DNA from: DATAFF01 sp036265615
GTDB lineage: Bacteria; Pseudomonadota; Alphaproteobacteria; Rhizobiales; Aestuariivirgaceae
Direction: 5' to 3'
DNA: 64,000 bases
Assembly: GCA_036265615.1 (NCBI GenBank)
Contig: DATAOT010000122.1
Span: forward strand, 1-64,000
Positions 52,186 through 60,724 of this stretch are shown here, piece by piece. The translations under genes and the position numbers were made by a program. The notes beneath the pieces were generated by a model. That model was given only the letters and a program-made list of their open reading frames with translations, made no database searches and had not been told where the DNA came from. Every line of letters begins with the position of its first letter. The first letter of the stretch is position 1.

Positions 52186-53654
52186 GGTTCCACATGGAAA
52201 GACGACTGGATCACGGCTTCCTCGGTCAGCTCATCGCGATTCAGCTCGGCGACAATGCGGCCGTTGCGGAAGACATAAATGCGGTCGCAATTGCCGAGCT
52301 CTTCCATTTCGGTCGTGTACCAAAGAAATGTCCGGCCGCGCCTCGTCTCGGCCTCGATCAGCTCGTAGATCTCGAACTTGGTCGCAACATCGACCCCACG
52401 CGTCGGATCGTCCATCAGAATGATTCCGGCGTCCGATGCCAATGCCCGGGCAAACAGAGCCTTCTGCTGATTGCCGCCAGACAGCGAAAGAATGTTGTTG
52501 GCGACATCGGGCGTCCGAATTCCGATTCTTTCCTGCCATTGGCGCGCCAGGCCGGCCTCACGGCTCGGGGAAATGAACATGCCATTACGCAAAGTCGCGA
52601 TCGAGCGGATGGCTATGTTCTCGGCGATCGACCACATCGGAAATATTCCTTCCGACTGTCGGTCGCCGGCGATGATAGCGACAGGCCCTTTCACTTCGAT
52701 TCGGTCGGTCGGCTTGCTTGATGCGCGATAGATGTCGATCAGCAGCTGCGCCTGGCCATGGCCGGAAAGCCCCGCCAGACCGATGATCTCGCCGTCATGC
52801 GCCTCAAGCTCGGTGCCATCCTGCTGGCGAGCTGGCCGGGCGCGAATCCGAAGTGGGGCCGCCGCCTCCCGTACTGCCGTGCGGCGCGAGGCCATCTGGT
52901 GCGGTGCTGCAACCGTGCCCATGGCGTCGATCAACCTGTCGCGGTCGAAGGCAGCCGCGGCGCCCGCAGCGACCACCCTGCCGTCGCGCATGACCATGAC
53001 GCGATGACAGTGATCCAGGATCTCATTCAACAGATGAGAGATCAGGATGCAGCTTGTGCCACCGGCAACGATTCGACGGACAAAAGACAAGAGCTGGCCG
53101 GCGGTGCGACTGTCGAGGGAGGAGGTCGGCTCGTCCAGGACGACAAGGCGCAACGGGTATGCAGTGACGGTGAAGGCACGGGCCACCTCGACCATCTGGC
53201 GCTTGCTGATGGGCAGATCGCGGATCACGTCTGCCGGCCCGATACCGTGGCCGGGAAAGATTTCGTCCAGCTTGGCCTGAATAAGATCGCTGGCTCGTTG
53301 GTGCCAGCGCACCCCCTTTATCTCAGCATGGTAGATATAGGCGTTTTCCGCCACGCTGAGATTGGGACAGAGCGAAAGCTCCTGGAACACGCAGCGAATT
53401 CCGAGCTTGTGGGCCATTGTCACGTGGTAATCGGGTTGCGGCATGCCAGCGATCGCGATGTCGCCGCTGTCCGGCTTGAGAGTGCCCGCGACCACATGCA
53501 TCAGCGTCGACTTGCCGGCACCGTTGTGGCCAACCAAGCCGACGCATTCGCCTGCACCGACCAACAGGTCGACGCCGTTCAGCGCACGGACGGCACCGAA
53601 GCGCTTCGCGATCTGTCCGAGGGCGATAATCTCTGCCGCTTTGTCAGGCAGCAT
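52167..53654 (-). CDS. RbsA-type sugar ABC transporter ATP-binding protein (two domains)
   Basis: 495-residue tandem ATPase. The first domain has Walker A VGHNGAGKSTLMHVVAG, a PISKRQMVEVARAF signature region and LVVLDEPTSSLD; the second has a degenerate Walker A (GLAGLSGHGQAQLL), LSGGNQQKALFARAL and ILMDDPTRGVDV, the normal pattern for RbsA/XylG where only one site is fully catalytic. It starts exactly at the base after the binding-protein stop on the reverse strand. Confidence 0.93.
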   Translation of the reverse strand: MLPDKAAEIIALGQIAKRFGAVRALNGVDLLVGAGECVGLVGHNGAGKSTLMHVVAGTLKPDSGDIAIAGMPQPDYHVTMAHKLGIRCVFQELSLCPNLSVAENAYIYHAEIKGVRWHQRASDLIQAKLDEIFPGHGIGPADVIRDLPISKRQMVEVARAFTVTAYPLRLVVLDEPTSSLDSRTAGQLLSFVRRIVAGGTSCILISHLLNEILDHCHRVMVMRDGRVVAAGAAAAFDRDRLIDAMGTVAAPHQMASRRTAVREAAAPLRIRARPARQQDGTELEAHDGEIIGLAGLSGHGQAQLLIDIYRASSKPTDRIEVKGPVAIIAGDRQSEGIFPMWSIAENIAIRSIATLRNGMFISPSREAGLARQWQERIGIRTPDVANNILSLSGGNQQKALFARALASDAGIILMDDPTRGVDVATKFEIYELIEAETRRGRTFLWYTTEMEELGNCDRIYVFRNGRIVAELNRDELTEEAVIQSSFHVEPWLTSA

Positions 53655-54674
53655 TCACTTCATGTTTGCTTTGATGGCCGCTTCGGCATCGGATTGCGTA
53701 TATTCATGGCTCGCGACACCGCCTTTTTCGATATTGGGCAGCGCGGCCTCGAAATCATCCTGGGTGAAGGCGAGGTAGGGCACGAGGAGATCGTGGGGTA
53801 CATCCTTGCCGTCAAGGATCTGCTGTGCAACCCAGAAGGCAAGCGTCGAGACGCCCGGGGCAATCGATGCCGACCAGGTGAGGTAGCCATCCTTGGCCTT
53901 CTGCTCCTTCCACCATTCGAGCTCGTCCTGCCGATTGCCCATGATGATGGTCGGCCGCGGCCTGCCGGCGGCGGCAAAGGCCTGGGCCGCGCCATAACCG
54001 TCGCCTCCCTGGTCGACTACGCCGACGATCTCCGGCAGCGACGGCAGCACGGTTGCGACCGCCTTCTGAGCAGTGGTCTGGTCCCAATCACCGGTCACCG
54101 AGGCGACGATCTTGAACTCGGGATGTGCGGCTACGCCTTCCAGAATTCCGGCATGAATCGCTTCATCAATGGAGGTGCCGGCCAGTCCCCTGATTTCGAG
54201 CAGGCTGCCGCCCTTGGGCTGAAACTTCGCCATGTGCTCGACTTCCTGCCTGCCCATATCCTTGAAATCGACGACGACGCGCCAGGCGCAGGGCTCAGTG
54301 ACGATGCCGTCGAAGGAGACGACCACGATCTTCTGCTCGCAAGCCTTCTTGATCGCGCCGTTGAGGGCGTCCGGCGAGGAGGCGTTTATGACAATGGCAT
54401 CATAGCCTTGCAGAATCAGATTCTGGATCTGGGCAGCCTGGGTGGGGACCTCCTTGTCAGCGGTGGTGAACACGTCAGCAGCGGTCACCACGCCATCGGC
54501 GACAGCCTTCTTGGTGACGATGTCATAGCTCTTGAGCATCGCCTGCCGCCAGGAGTTCCCGGCATAGTTGTTGGAGAACGCGATCTTCTTGTCCTTGGTG
54601 TCGGCAAATGCCGTGCCGGCAATCATGCCGATGGTCACGGCTGCCAGCAGCAGCGTCCTGTTCAGGCCAGCCAT
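53655..54674 (-). CDS. Sugar-type ABC transporter substrate-binding protein
   Basis: 339-residue periplasmic protein of the ribose-binding (peripla_BP_4) family. Signal peptide of about 24 residues (LLLAAVTIGMIAGTAFA), then KKIAFSNNYAGNSWRQAMLK, NLILQGYDAIVINASSPDAL, VVVDFKDMGRQEVEHMA and IVGVVDQGGDGYGAAQAFAA. ATG 54674 has GGAGG nine bases upstream. First gene of SBP-RbsA-RbsC-RbsC. The 116-base gap upstream should hold the promoter. Ligand may be a sugar, polyol or other small compound. Confidence 0.91.
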   Translation of the reverse strand: MAGLNRTLLLAAVTIGMIAGTAFADTKDKKIAFSNNYAGNSWRQAMLKSYDIVTKKAVADGVVTAADVFTTADKEVPTQAAQIQNLILQGYDAIVINASSPDALNGAIKKACEQKIVVVSFDGIVTEPCAWRVVVDFKDMGRQEVEHMAKFQPKGGSLLEIRGLAGTSIDEAIHAGILEGVAAHPEFKIVASVTGDWDQTTAQKAVATVLPSLPEIVGVVDQGGDGYGAAQAFAAAGRPRPTIIMGNRQDELEWWKEQKAKDGYLTWSASIAPGVSTLAFWVAQQILDGKDVPHDLLVPYLAFTQDDFEAALPNIEKGGVASHEYTQSDAEAAIKANMK

Positions 54675-54790
54675 CTGAATGCTCCTCCCTGCCGGCCGAT
54701 GATCGTTGTATTCGCGGGCCGGTGTTTTTCTGCGCAAGCCAAAATCTACTGCAAGGATGCGGCAATCGACAAGCAGGAGCTCCCGTCGTC

Positions 54791-55621
54791 TCAGCCGAGG
54801 AGACCGCCCAAGGTCTTGCCCCTGCTGCCGCGAGCCATCAGCCAAGCGGCAATGGCGATCCCGACCATGCTGACAATCAACATCATAACCGCGAGCGCTG
54901 CGACGTCGCCTTTGAGGCCCGCCTTCATTGCGGACAGAATGTAGATCGGGAAGGTCGATGTCCCTGGGCGCTGCACGAAGAGCGAAATGATCACATCGTC
55001 GAATGAGAATGTGAAAGAGAGGAGGAGACCGGCCAGCACGGCAGGGAACATCAGTGGCAGCGTGATATCGAGAAAGCTGCGCCAGGGCAGTGCTCCGAGA
55101 TCGGCTGCAGCGTGTTCCAGACTCTCGCCCAAGCCTTCGGCCCGGGCCCTGACGATCAACGCCACAACCGCAACGTTGAACAGAGAATGGCCTATCGACA
55201 GCCGGATGATGCCGTCGAATATGCCAAGACGGTCGAACCAGATCATCTGGCCGATGGCCGACACCAGTTCCGGTATCCCCAGAATGACGAAGATCAACGC
55301 GATATACGGTATCGTCCACGGGCCCTTGCGACGCGCCAGTGCGATGCCGGCAAACACGCCCAAAGCGACGGCAATGGCGGCATTGATCAGGGCGGTACGG
55401 ATGGAGACCAAAAGGGCACTCAAGGCGCGAGGGTTGTCGATCGCCTCGCCATACCAGTGGGTCGACCATTCGGTCCAGACATAGAGGTTCCGTCCGCCGT
55501 TGAAGCTGTAGATGACGATCACGAGAATCGGCAGATACAGAAAGACGAAGATCGCCGTCATCCAGGCGAGCAGGACAATGCGGCCGCCATTCGTCGGCCG
55601 GTGCTTTGGCGGGGCCGTCAC
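54791..55621 (-). CDS. PotC-type ABC transporter permease
   Basis: 276-residue permease of the second polyamine/opine-type importer. GTG start overlaps the PotB-like stop as GTGA. Helices from about residue 18; EAA loop HAAADLGALPWRSFLDITLP near residues 175-195; LSFTFSFDDVIISLFVQ is typical of PotC. Last gene of the operon. Confidence 0.92.
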   Translation of the reverse strand: MTAPPKHRPTNGGRIVLLAWMTAIFVFLYLPILVIVIYSFNGGRNLYVWTEWSTHWYGEAIDNPRALSALLVSIRTALINAAIAVALGVFAGIALARRKGPWTIPYIALIFVILGIPELVSAIGQMIWFDRLGIFDGIIRLSIGHSLFNVAVVALIVRARAEGLGESLEHAAADLGALPWRSFLDITLPLMFPAVLAGLLLSFTFSFDDVIISLFVQRPGTSTFPIYILSAMKAGLKGDVAALAVMMLIVSMVGIAIAAWLMARGSRGKTLGGLLG

Positions 55622-56541
55622 AGCGGTGCTCCCCGCAGGAGCCCGAGAAGGCGCTGGGCTGTCATGAGCAGGAGGCCGGCAACGATGAGCACGCCGGCAA
55701 GCAGCCCAATGAGCATCACCGCCATTGCAGAGCCGAGGGGCAGGTTCTGCGAGGCCAAGATCTGCGTCGCAATGAGGTTCCCGACCATCAGGCCTTTGGT
55801 GCCGCCGAGAATGGTCGGGACGACGTAGTCGCCGGCCGCCAGAATGAAGGTGAGAACCAGCCCGCCAAACAGGCCGGGAGCCGCAAGCGGCATCGTGACC
55901 TGCAGAAAGGTGCGCAGCGGTCCGGCACCGAGATCCATGCTCGCCTTGATCAAGGATGTGTCGATCCGCTCGAGCGCGACGTAGATCGGAAGCACCATGA
56001 CCGGCAGGTAGTTGTAGATGATGCCGAGCTGCACCGCGGCGTTGGTATCGAGGATGAGCAACGGCCTGCCCAGGATTCCAACGGATTGCAGAATGTCGGA
56101 CAGGGTGCCTTGCGGAGCCAGAATGATGCGCCAGGCAAAAGTGCGCAGGAGAAAGCTCGTCCAGTATGGAACGATCAGCAGGAACACGAAAATCGAGCGC
56201 CAACGCTGTGGCACGTGCATGGCGATGGCATAAGCGACAGGAAAGCCGAGAAGCGCGCACAGGATGGTGCCGAGTCCGGCAGTGCGCATCGTGATCTGGA
56301 ACACACGGAAGAATATCTCGCTCAGGGCCTGCCAGTAATTGTCAAACGACAGAACCTCGAGCGCGACCGGGCCTGCCGCAACAGCGGTCGGGCGCGAGCC
56401 GAAGCTGTACAGAATGATCCAGAACAACGGGATGATGAAGAAAAAGGTCCACCAGGCCAGGGCCGGCCAGGCCATCACCCAGCGCGGCATCAGTCGTCGA
56501 TGCATCCGGAGCGGCACTTCAGCTGAGGTCAGCGCGGGCAA
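55618..56541 (-). CDS. PotB-type ABC transporter permease
   Basis: 307-residue permease. TTG 56541 is taken; ATG 56505 (MHRRLMPRWVMAWP) is possible, since the first helix begins near residue 24. Contains FVFLLIVPYWTSFLLRTFAW and the EAA loop KASMDLGAGPLRTFLQVTMP. Unlike the permease at the left end of the window it has no extended loop. Sits between the ATPase and PotC-like genes. Confidence 0.9.
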   Translation of the reverse strand: MPALTSAEVPLRMHRRLMPRWVMAWPALAWWTFFFIIPLFWIILYSFGSRPTAVAAGPVALEVLSFDNYWQALSEIFFRVFQITMRTAGLGTILCALLGFPVAYAIAMHVPQRWRSIFVFLLIVPYWTSFLLRTFAWRIILAPQGTLSDILQSVGILGRPLLILDTNAAVQLGIIYNYLPVMVLPIYVALERIDTSLIKASMDLGAGPLRTFLQVTMPLAAPGLFGGLVLTFILAAGDYVVPTILGGTKGLMVGNLIATQILASQNLPLGSAMAVMLIGLLAGVLIVAGLLLMTAQRLLGLLRGAPL

Positions 56542-56553
56542 AGTCGATGCTCT

Positions 56554-57651
56554 TCAAGGCTTTCCCTGCCTTGCCTCCAATTCTTCGTACGGGAACAGAT
56601 TGAAAGATTCGGGTTCCCAATATGCCCAGACTTCAGCGCCTTCCGGCAGACTTCCGCTGGCCCGGCGCGGCATCCGGCTCAACAGCTCACGACCGCCCGG
56701 AAGAGCCAGAACGAATTCCATCGTGTCGCCCAACATCACGGTCGCCGCAATCCGCGCCTTCAGCCGATTCCGCACGGCGGGCTCCTCGCCGGCAAGCAGC
56801 ACATTCTCGGGACGGACAGCGCCGAGCACATGTGCATCGCGGGTGAGCCCCCGAGCAGCCCGGCGGGCCTCGAACATGGCGTCGTGCTCGGCGCGCATGA
56901 GAAGGCTGTCGTCCACGCGGTAACCTGGAAGGAAATTCTGCGTGCCGATGAAGCCGGCGACAAAGGCGGTTGCCGGCCTGTCGTAGAGTTCCGCCGGTGC
57001 ACCGAGCTGTTCGACGCGGCCATGGCGCATGACGGCAATGCTGTCCGACATCGCCAAAGCCTCTTCCTGGTCGTGAGTGACAAAGATGAAGGTAATGCCG
57101 AGCTGGCTCTGCAGAAGCTTGAGCTCCACCTGCATCTGCTGGCGGAGCTTGCGGTCGAGGGCGCCGAGCGGCTCGTCGAGCAGGAGGACGGAGGGCCGCT
57201 TGACCAAGGCGCGGGCCAGCGCAATCCGCTGCTGCTGGCCGCCGGAAAGCTGGTTTGGCCGCCGATCCGCGAACCTCAGCATCTCGACCATGTCAAGAGC
57301 CTCGCGCACGCGCTTCTTGCGTTCTGCTGCCGGCACTCCGTCCTGGCGGAGCCCATAGGCGACGTTCTCCGCGGCATTCATATGGGGAAACAATGCGTAG
57401 TTCTGAAAGACGGTATTCACGTCGCGGCGGTAGGGAGCGAGCATGGTGACATCGCGGCCAGCGATCCGAACAGTGCCGTAATCCGGCAGTTCGAAGCCGC
57501 CGATCATCCGCAGGATGGTGGATTTGCCGGCGCCCGAGGGACCAAGCAGCGAGATGAACGATCCCTTGCGGATGGCCAGCGAGACGTCGTCTACAGCCGT
57601 GAACGGGCCATAAAGCTTGCTTACACGCTCCAGTTCGACGTCCGCTGCCAT
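56554..57651 (-). CDS. PotA-type ABC transporter ATP-binding protein
   Basis: 365-residue ATPase. Walker A GPSGAGKSTILRMIGG, Q-loop VFQNYALFPHMNA, signature QLSGGQQQRIALARAL, Walker B LLLDEPLGALDRKL, histidine in VTHDQEEALAMSD; C-terminal TOBE-type regulatory domain (about 280-360; GAVRPENVLLAGEE). Energises the PotBC-like permeases that follow. Preceded by the binding-protein gene after an 18-base gap. Confidence 0.93.
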   Translation of the reverse strand: MAADVELERVSKLYGPFTAVDDVSLAIRKGSFISLLGPSGAGKSTILRMIGGFELPDYGTVRIAGRDVTMLAPYRRDVNTVFQNYALFPHMNAAENVAYGLRQDGVPAAERKKRVREALDMVEMLRFADRRPNQLSGGQQQRIALARALVKRPSVLLLDEPLGALDRKLRQQMQVELKLLQSQLGITFIFVTHDQEEALAMSDSIAVMRHGRVEQLGAPAELYDRPATAFVAGFIGTQNFLPGYRVDDSLLMRAEHDAMFEARRAARGLTRDAHVLGAVRPENVLLAGEEPAVRNRLKARIAATVMLGDTMEFVLALPGGRELLSRMPRRASGSLPEGAEVWAYWEPESFNLFPYEELEARQGKP

Positions 57652-57669
57652 AGCCCCGCCGGCCCCCGT

Positions 57670-58773
57670 TTACTGCGCCGCTGCAGCCTTGAACTTCGTG
57701 AGAATCGCCACGCGGCGGTCATAGGTCTCGTTGCGCACCGTGCGCTCGCCGCGCTTGAGGGCATCGGACGGCGGGAAAATCAGGGGGTCGCCGGCAATCT
57801 TGCTATCGAGATGGGCTTCGGTTCCGGTGACGGGAGACAGGAAGCCGGTATAAGTGATCTCGCGAGCGGCGATGACGGGGTTCAAAACATAGTTCATCCA
57901 GGAGTGTGCAGCCTTCAGGTTCTTGCCGCCGACCGGCAGATGATAGCTGTCGAGCCACAGCTCGGATTTGGGCTCGGGATAGACGAACACCAGATTGGGA
58001 TTCTTCGAGGAGTCGATGGCCTGCTTGGCATTGCCATTCCAGCATTGGGCGAGGATGACGGACCCCGATGCGACGTCCTGCACAGGATAAGAGTTGAAGG
58101 TCTTGATGTGCTTGGCGAGCGTCTCGACCCTGGTTTCGGCATCCTTGATGGCGGATTCATCGGTCGTATTCCATGACAGGTCCTTCGACCAGAAGAGCGG
58201 CGCAATGGCCAAGGCATCGTCAAGCAGCGACGTCCGCCCACTGCCCTCGTTCTGAACGGCCTCCAGAAAATCGGCCCAGCTCTTCATCGGCCGGGTGATG
58301 ACCGACTTGTCGTAGATGAAACCTTCCGAACCCGTGCTCTTCGGGACCGTGTAGGCGTTTTCGGGATCAAAGTCGGGATGTGCAAATTCCGGTCGAATAT
58401 TGCCGATATTCGGAATGAGCGACTTGTTGAGCTTCTGGATGAGCTTCTTGTCGATCAGCAGCTTGATCATGAAATCGGTGTTCATGCCGAGATCGTAACC
58501 GCTGTTGCCCTGGGCCAGCTGCAACTTGGAATACATCTCATCGTTGCTGGCATAGTTGTCGTAGATCAGCTTGCTGTTGTTGGCCTTCTCCCAATCGGAC
58601 ACGTCGTTGGGGCTGATGTAGTCGGCCCACCCCATCATGCTGAGCTGCGGCTCGACCGCGGCAAAGGCTGTGTCGCAGCGCGGCCACACGCCGAGCAAGG
58701 CTGCAGTGGAAAGAGCGCCGACAAGAGCGCGGCGGTCGATCGGAAGCCGGCTGTTGCGGACATACGACGTCAT
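57670..58773 (-). CDS. PotD-type ABC transporter substrate-binding protein
   Basis: 367-residue binding protein. Signal peptide of about 39 residues with a twin-arginine-like DRRALVGALSTAALLGV; the mature part begins VEPQLSMMGWADYISPNDVS as in PotD/PotF and has LWLDSYHLPVGGKNLKAAHS. ATG 58773 has GGGAG upstream. It lies 62 bases downstream of the 2-hydroxyacid dehydrogenase gene on the same strand. A polyamine is the family default; opines or other amines are equally possible. Confidence 0.9.
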   Translation of the reverse strand: MTSYVRNSRLPIDRRALVGALSTAALLGVWPRCDTAFAAVEPQLSMMGWADYISPNDVSDWEKANNSKLIYDNYASNDEMYSKLQLAQGNSGYDLGMNTDFMIKLLIDKKLIQKLNKSLIPNIGNIRPEFAHPDFDPENAYTVPKSTGSEGFIYDKSVITRPMKSWADFLEAVQNEGSGRTSLLDDALAIAPLFWSKDLSWNTTDESAIKDAETRVETLAKHIKTFNSYPVQDVASGSVILAQCWNGNAKQAIDSSKNPNLVFVYPEPKSELWLDSYHLPVGGKNLKAAHSWMNYVLNPVIAAREITYTGFLSPVTGTEAHLDSKIAGDPLIFPPSDALKRGERTVRNETYDRRVAILTKFKAAAAQ

Positions 58774-58835
58774 GGGCTTTTCTCCCTGTGGTGGCAACCC
58801 TGCTTCTTGTTGTCGGGGCAGAGCTTATCGGTTTT

Positions 58836-59834
58836 TCAGCCGCCAGTGGAAGGGGCTGGGCGGGCGGCGAGACGCGTCTCAGGAACGGGCGTGAGCGGCC
58901 GGCCGGTCGAGAACCATTCCGCGAGATTGTCGACGACCAGATCTGCCATGGCACGGCGCGTGTGCTCGGATGCAGAGCCGACATGGGGAAGCAAGGTCGC
59001 GTTCGGGGCATCGAGCAGCGCCTGCGGCACATTCGGCTCGTCAGCGAAGACATCGAGGCCGGCAGCGGCGATCGTGCCGTTCGCCAGAGCCTCGACGAGA
59101 GCCGCCTCGTCGACGGTGCGGCCGCGGCCGATATTGATGAGAACGCCGTTCGGTCCGAGCGCAGCCAGGATATCGGCGTCCACGACCATCTCGGTGGCCG
59201 GCCCCCCGGGCACCACCGAGATCAGGGTGTCCACCGCTGCGGCAAGCTCCTTCAGCGTCGGATAATAGCGGTAACCGACCCCGGTCACCGGCCGCCGGTT
59301 ATGATAGGCGATGGGGAGACCAAAGGCCTCGAGCCTTCGGGCAATGGCAAGCCCGATGCGGCCGAGCCCGTGAATTCCGATGCTGCGGCCGCGCAGCGTC
59401 ATCGGTGTCAGCGGATACATCCCATCGCGAACCCAACGTCCGGCGCGCAGCCAGGCCTCAGCACGCGGCAACTCGCGCACGGTATTGATCAGCAGCCCGA
59501 TCGCGGTATCGGCCACCTCCTCGGTCAGGACATCGGGCGTGTTGGTCACGACAACGTTGCGCATGGCTGCTTCAGCGGCCGCGGTCATGTCATAGCCCAC
59601 GCCGAAGAGGGCGATGATCTCGAGCCGGGGCAAGCCGTCGACAAAGGCGGCGCTGAATCCGGCAAAGGACGCAACGCCGCGCACGGCGGGGCGGACCGCC
59701 GCATCCACGAGGCTGGCATCCGGGCGGCCGATTGTGACCACGCGGAACAGCTTCTCGAGGCGCCGCAATGCGTGCTCCTGGGGCCTGCTCAGCACCACCA
59801 CGATCGTCGGCAGGGCAGCGGACGCCGATGTCAT
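58836..59834 (-). CDS. D-2-hydroxyacid dehydrogenase (glyoxylate/hydroxypyruvate reductase-like)
   Basis: 332-residue NAD(P)-dependent dehydrogenase. NAD motif IHGLGRIGLAIARRL (GxGxxG) near residue 155, catalytic R in INIGRGRTVDE, E in FADEPNVP and H in LLPHVGSASEHT. Wording fits GhrB/hydroxypyruvate reductase-like enzymes. ATG 59834 has AAAGGA seven bases upstream. It precedes the PotABCD-type importer on the same strand and may be cotranscribed. Hydroxypyruvate reductase is a serine-cycle step, but specificity cannot be fixed and the gene is far from the mtk cluster. Confidence 0.88.
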   Translation of the reverse strand: MTSASAALPTIVVVLSRPQEHALRRLEKLFRVVTIGRPDASLVDAAVRPAVRGVASFAGFSAAFVDGLPRLEIIALFGVGYDMTAAAEAAMRNVVVTNTPDVLTEEVADTAIGLLINTVRELPRAEAWLRAGRWVRDGMYPLTPMTLRGRSIGIHGLGRIGLAIARRLEAFGLPIAYHNRRPVTGVGYRYYPTLKELAAAVDTLISVVPGGPATEMVVDADILAALGPNGVLINIGRGRTVDEAALVEALANGTIAAAGLDVFADEPNVPQALLDAPNATLLPHVGSASEHTRRAMADLVVDNLAEWFSTGRPLTPVPETRLAARPAPSTGG

Positions 59835-59991
59835 GGCCGATCCTTTCGATTTTCTGTGGATATGATTCACTTCCTACGTTTTCTCGTTACAAACATACCC
59901 AGCCAAGACTCTACCCTGGCTGAAGGGGAATTGATTCGGTTGCGGGGATCAGGCCGGACCTGCACGCGTCGCTTTTGCGGGGAGCTTGCGC

Positions 59992-60687
59992 GTGAATGGA
60001 ATTTTCGGACATCGAGTCATCGCAGGGATCTGGGCTGCGATGCTGTTCTGCCTGGCGGGCAATCTGGCGGCGGCCGGCGAGCTGCGAACCCTTCAACTCT
60101 ATCACGTGCACACCGGTGAATCGCTGACGATCACCTACAAGCGCGATGGTCAGTACATTCCTTCGGCGATGGCTCAGCTCGATTACTTCCTGCGGGACTG
60201 GCGGCGGAGCGGCCTGATCAGCATGTCGGCGGAGACCATCGATTTGATGTGGGAGCTGCATCAGGAACTTGGCTCGAAGGCGCCGATCAGGATCATCTGC
60301 GGCTTCAGGTCGGCGGAAACCAACGCCCTGCTGAAGCGGATTGGCCGGCATGTCGCGACGCGCAGCCAGCACATTCTCGGGCGAGCCATCGACTTGCAGT
60401 TCCCCGATGTTCCCCTGGAAAGGCTGCGGAACAGCGCACTGGTGCGGCAGGCCGGCGGTGTCGGCTACTATCCTGGCGGCAGCGGCGGTTTCGTTCATAT
60501 CGATTCGGGCAATGTGCGGCACTGGCCCTGGATCAGCAAGACGAAGCTCGCAGAAATCTTCGCCGAATATACCGGTTCGATCGGCGAGAAGGCGCGACAG
60601 CCCTCGGATTCGCAGATGGCGAGCAACGAGGAAAGAACGGTGACCGTTCCGGCGCCTCGTCCGAAGCCGGTACGGAACTTTCCCTAG
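59992..60687 (+). CDS. DUF882/YcbK-like M15A peptidase family protein
   Basis: 231-residue exported protein. Signal peptide about residues 1-26; then LYHVHTGESLTITYKRDGQY and the zinc-peptidase core with ICGFRSAETNALL, HILGRAIDLQFP (HxxxxxxD) and GGFVHIDSGNVRHW (HxD), as in the peptidoglycan L,D-endopeptidase-like DUF882 family. GTG 59992 follows GGGGAG by seven bases; a TTG two codons earlier is possible. Likely periplasmic cell-wall enzyme. Convergent with the fused dehydrogenase gene. Confidence 0.87.
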   Translation: MNGIFGHRVIAGIWAAMLFCLAGNLAAAGELRTLQLYHVHTGESLTITYKRDGQYIPSAMAQLDYFLRDWRRSGLISMSAETIDLMWELHQELGSKAPIRIICGFRSAETNALLKRIGRHVATRSQHILGRAIDLQFPDVPLERLRNSALVRQAGGVGYYPGGSGGFVHIDSGNVRHWPWISKTKLAEIFAEYTGSIGEKARQPSDSQMASNEERTVTVPAPRPKPVRNFP

Positions 60688-60724
60688 AGCGCAGTGAAAC
60701 ATCGAACCCCGATGCCCGGCAACT

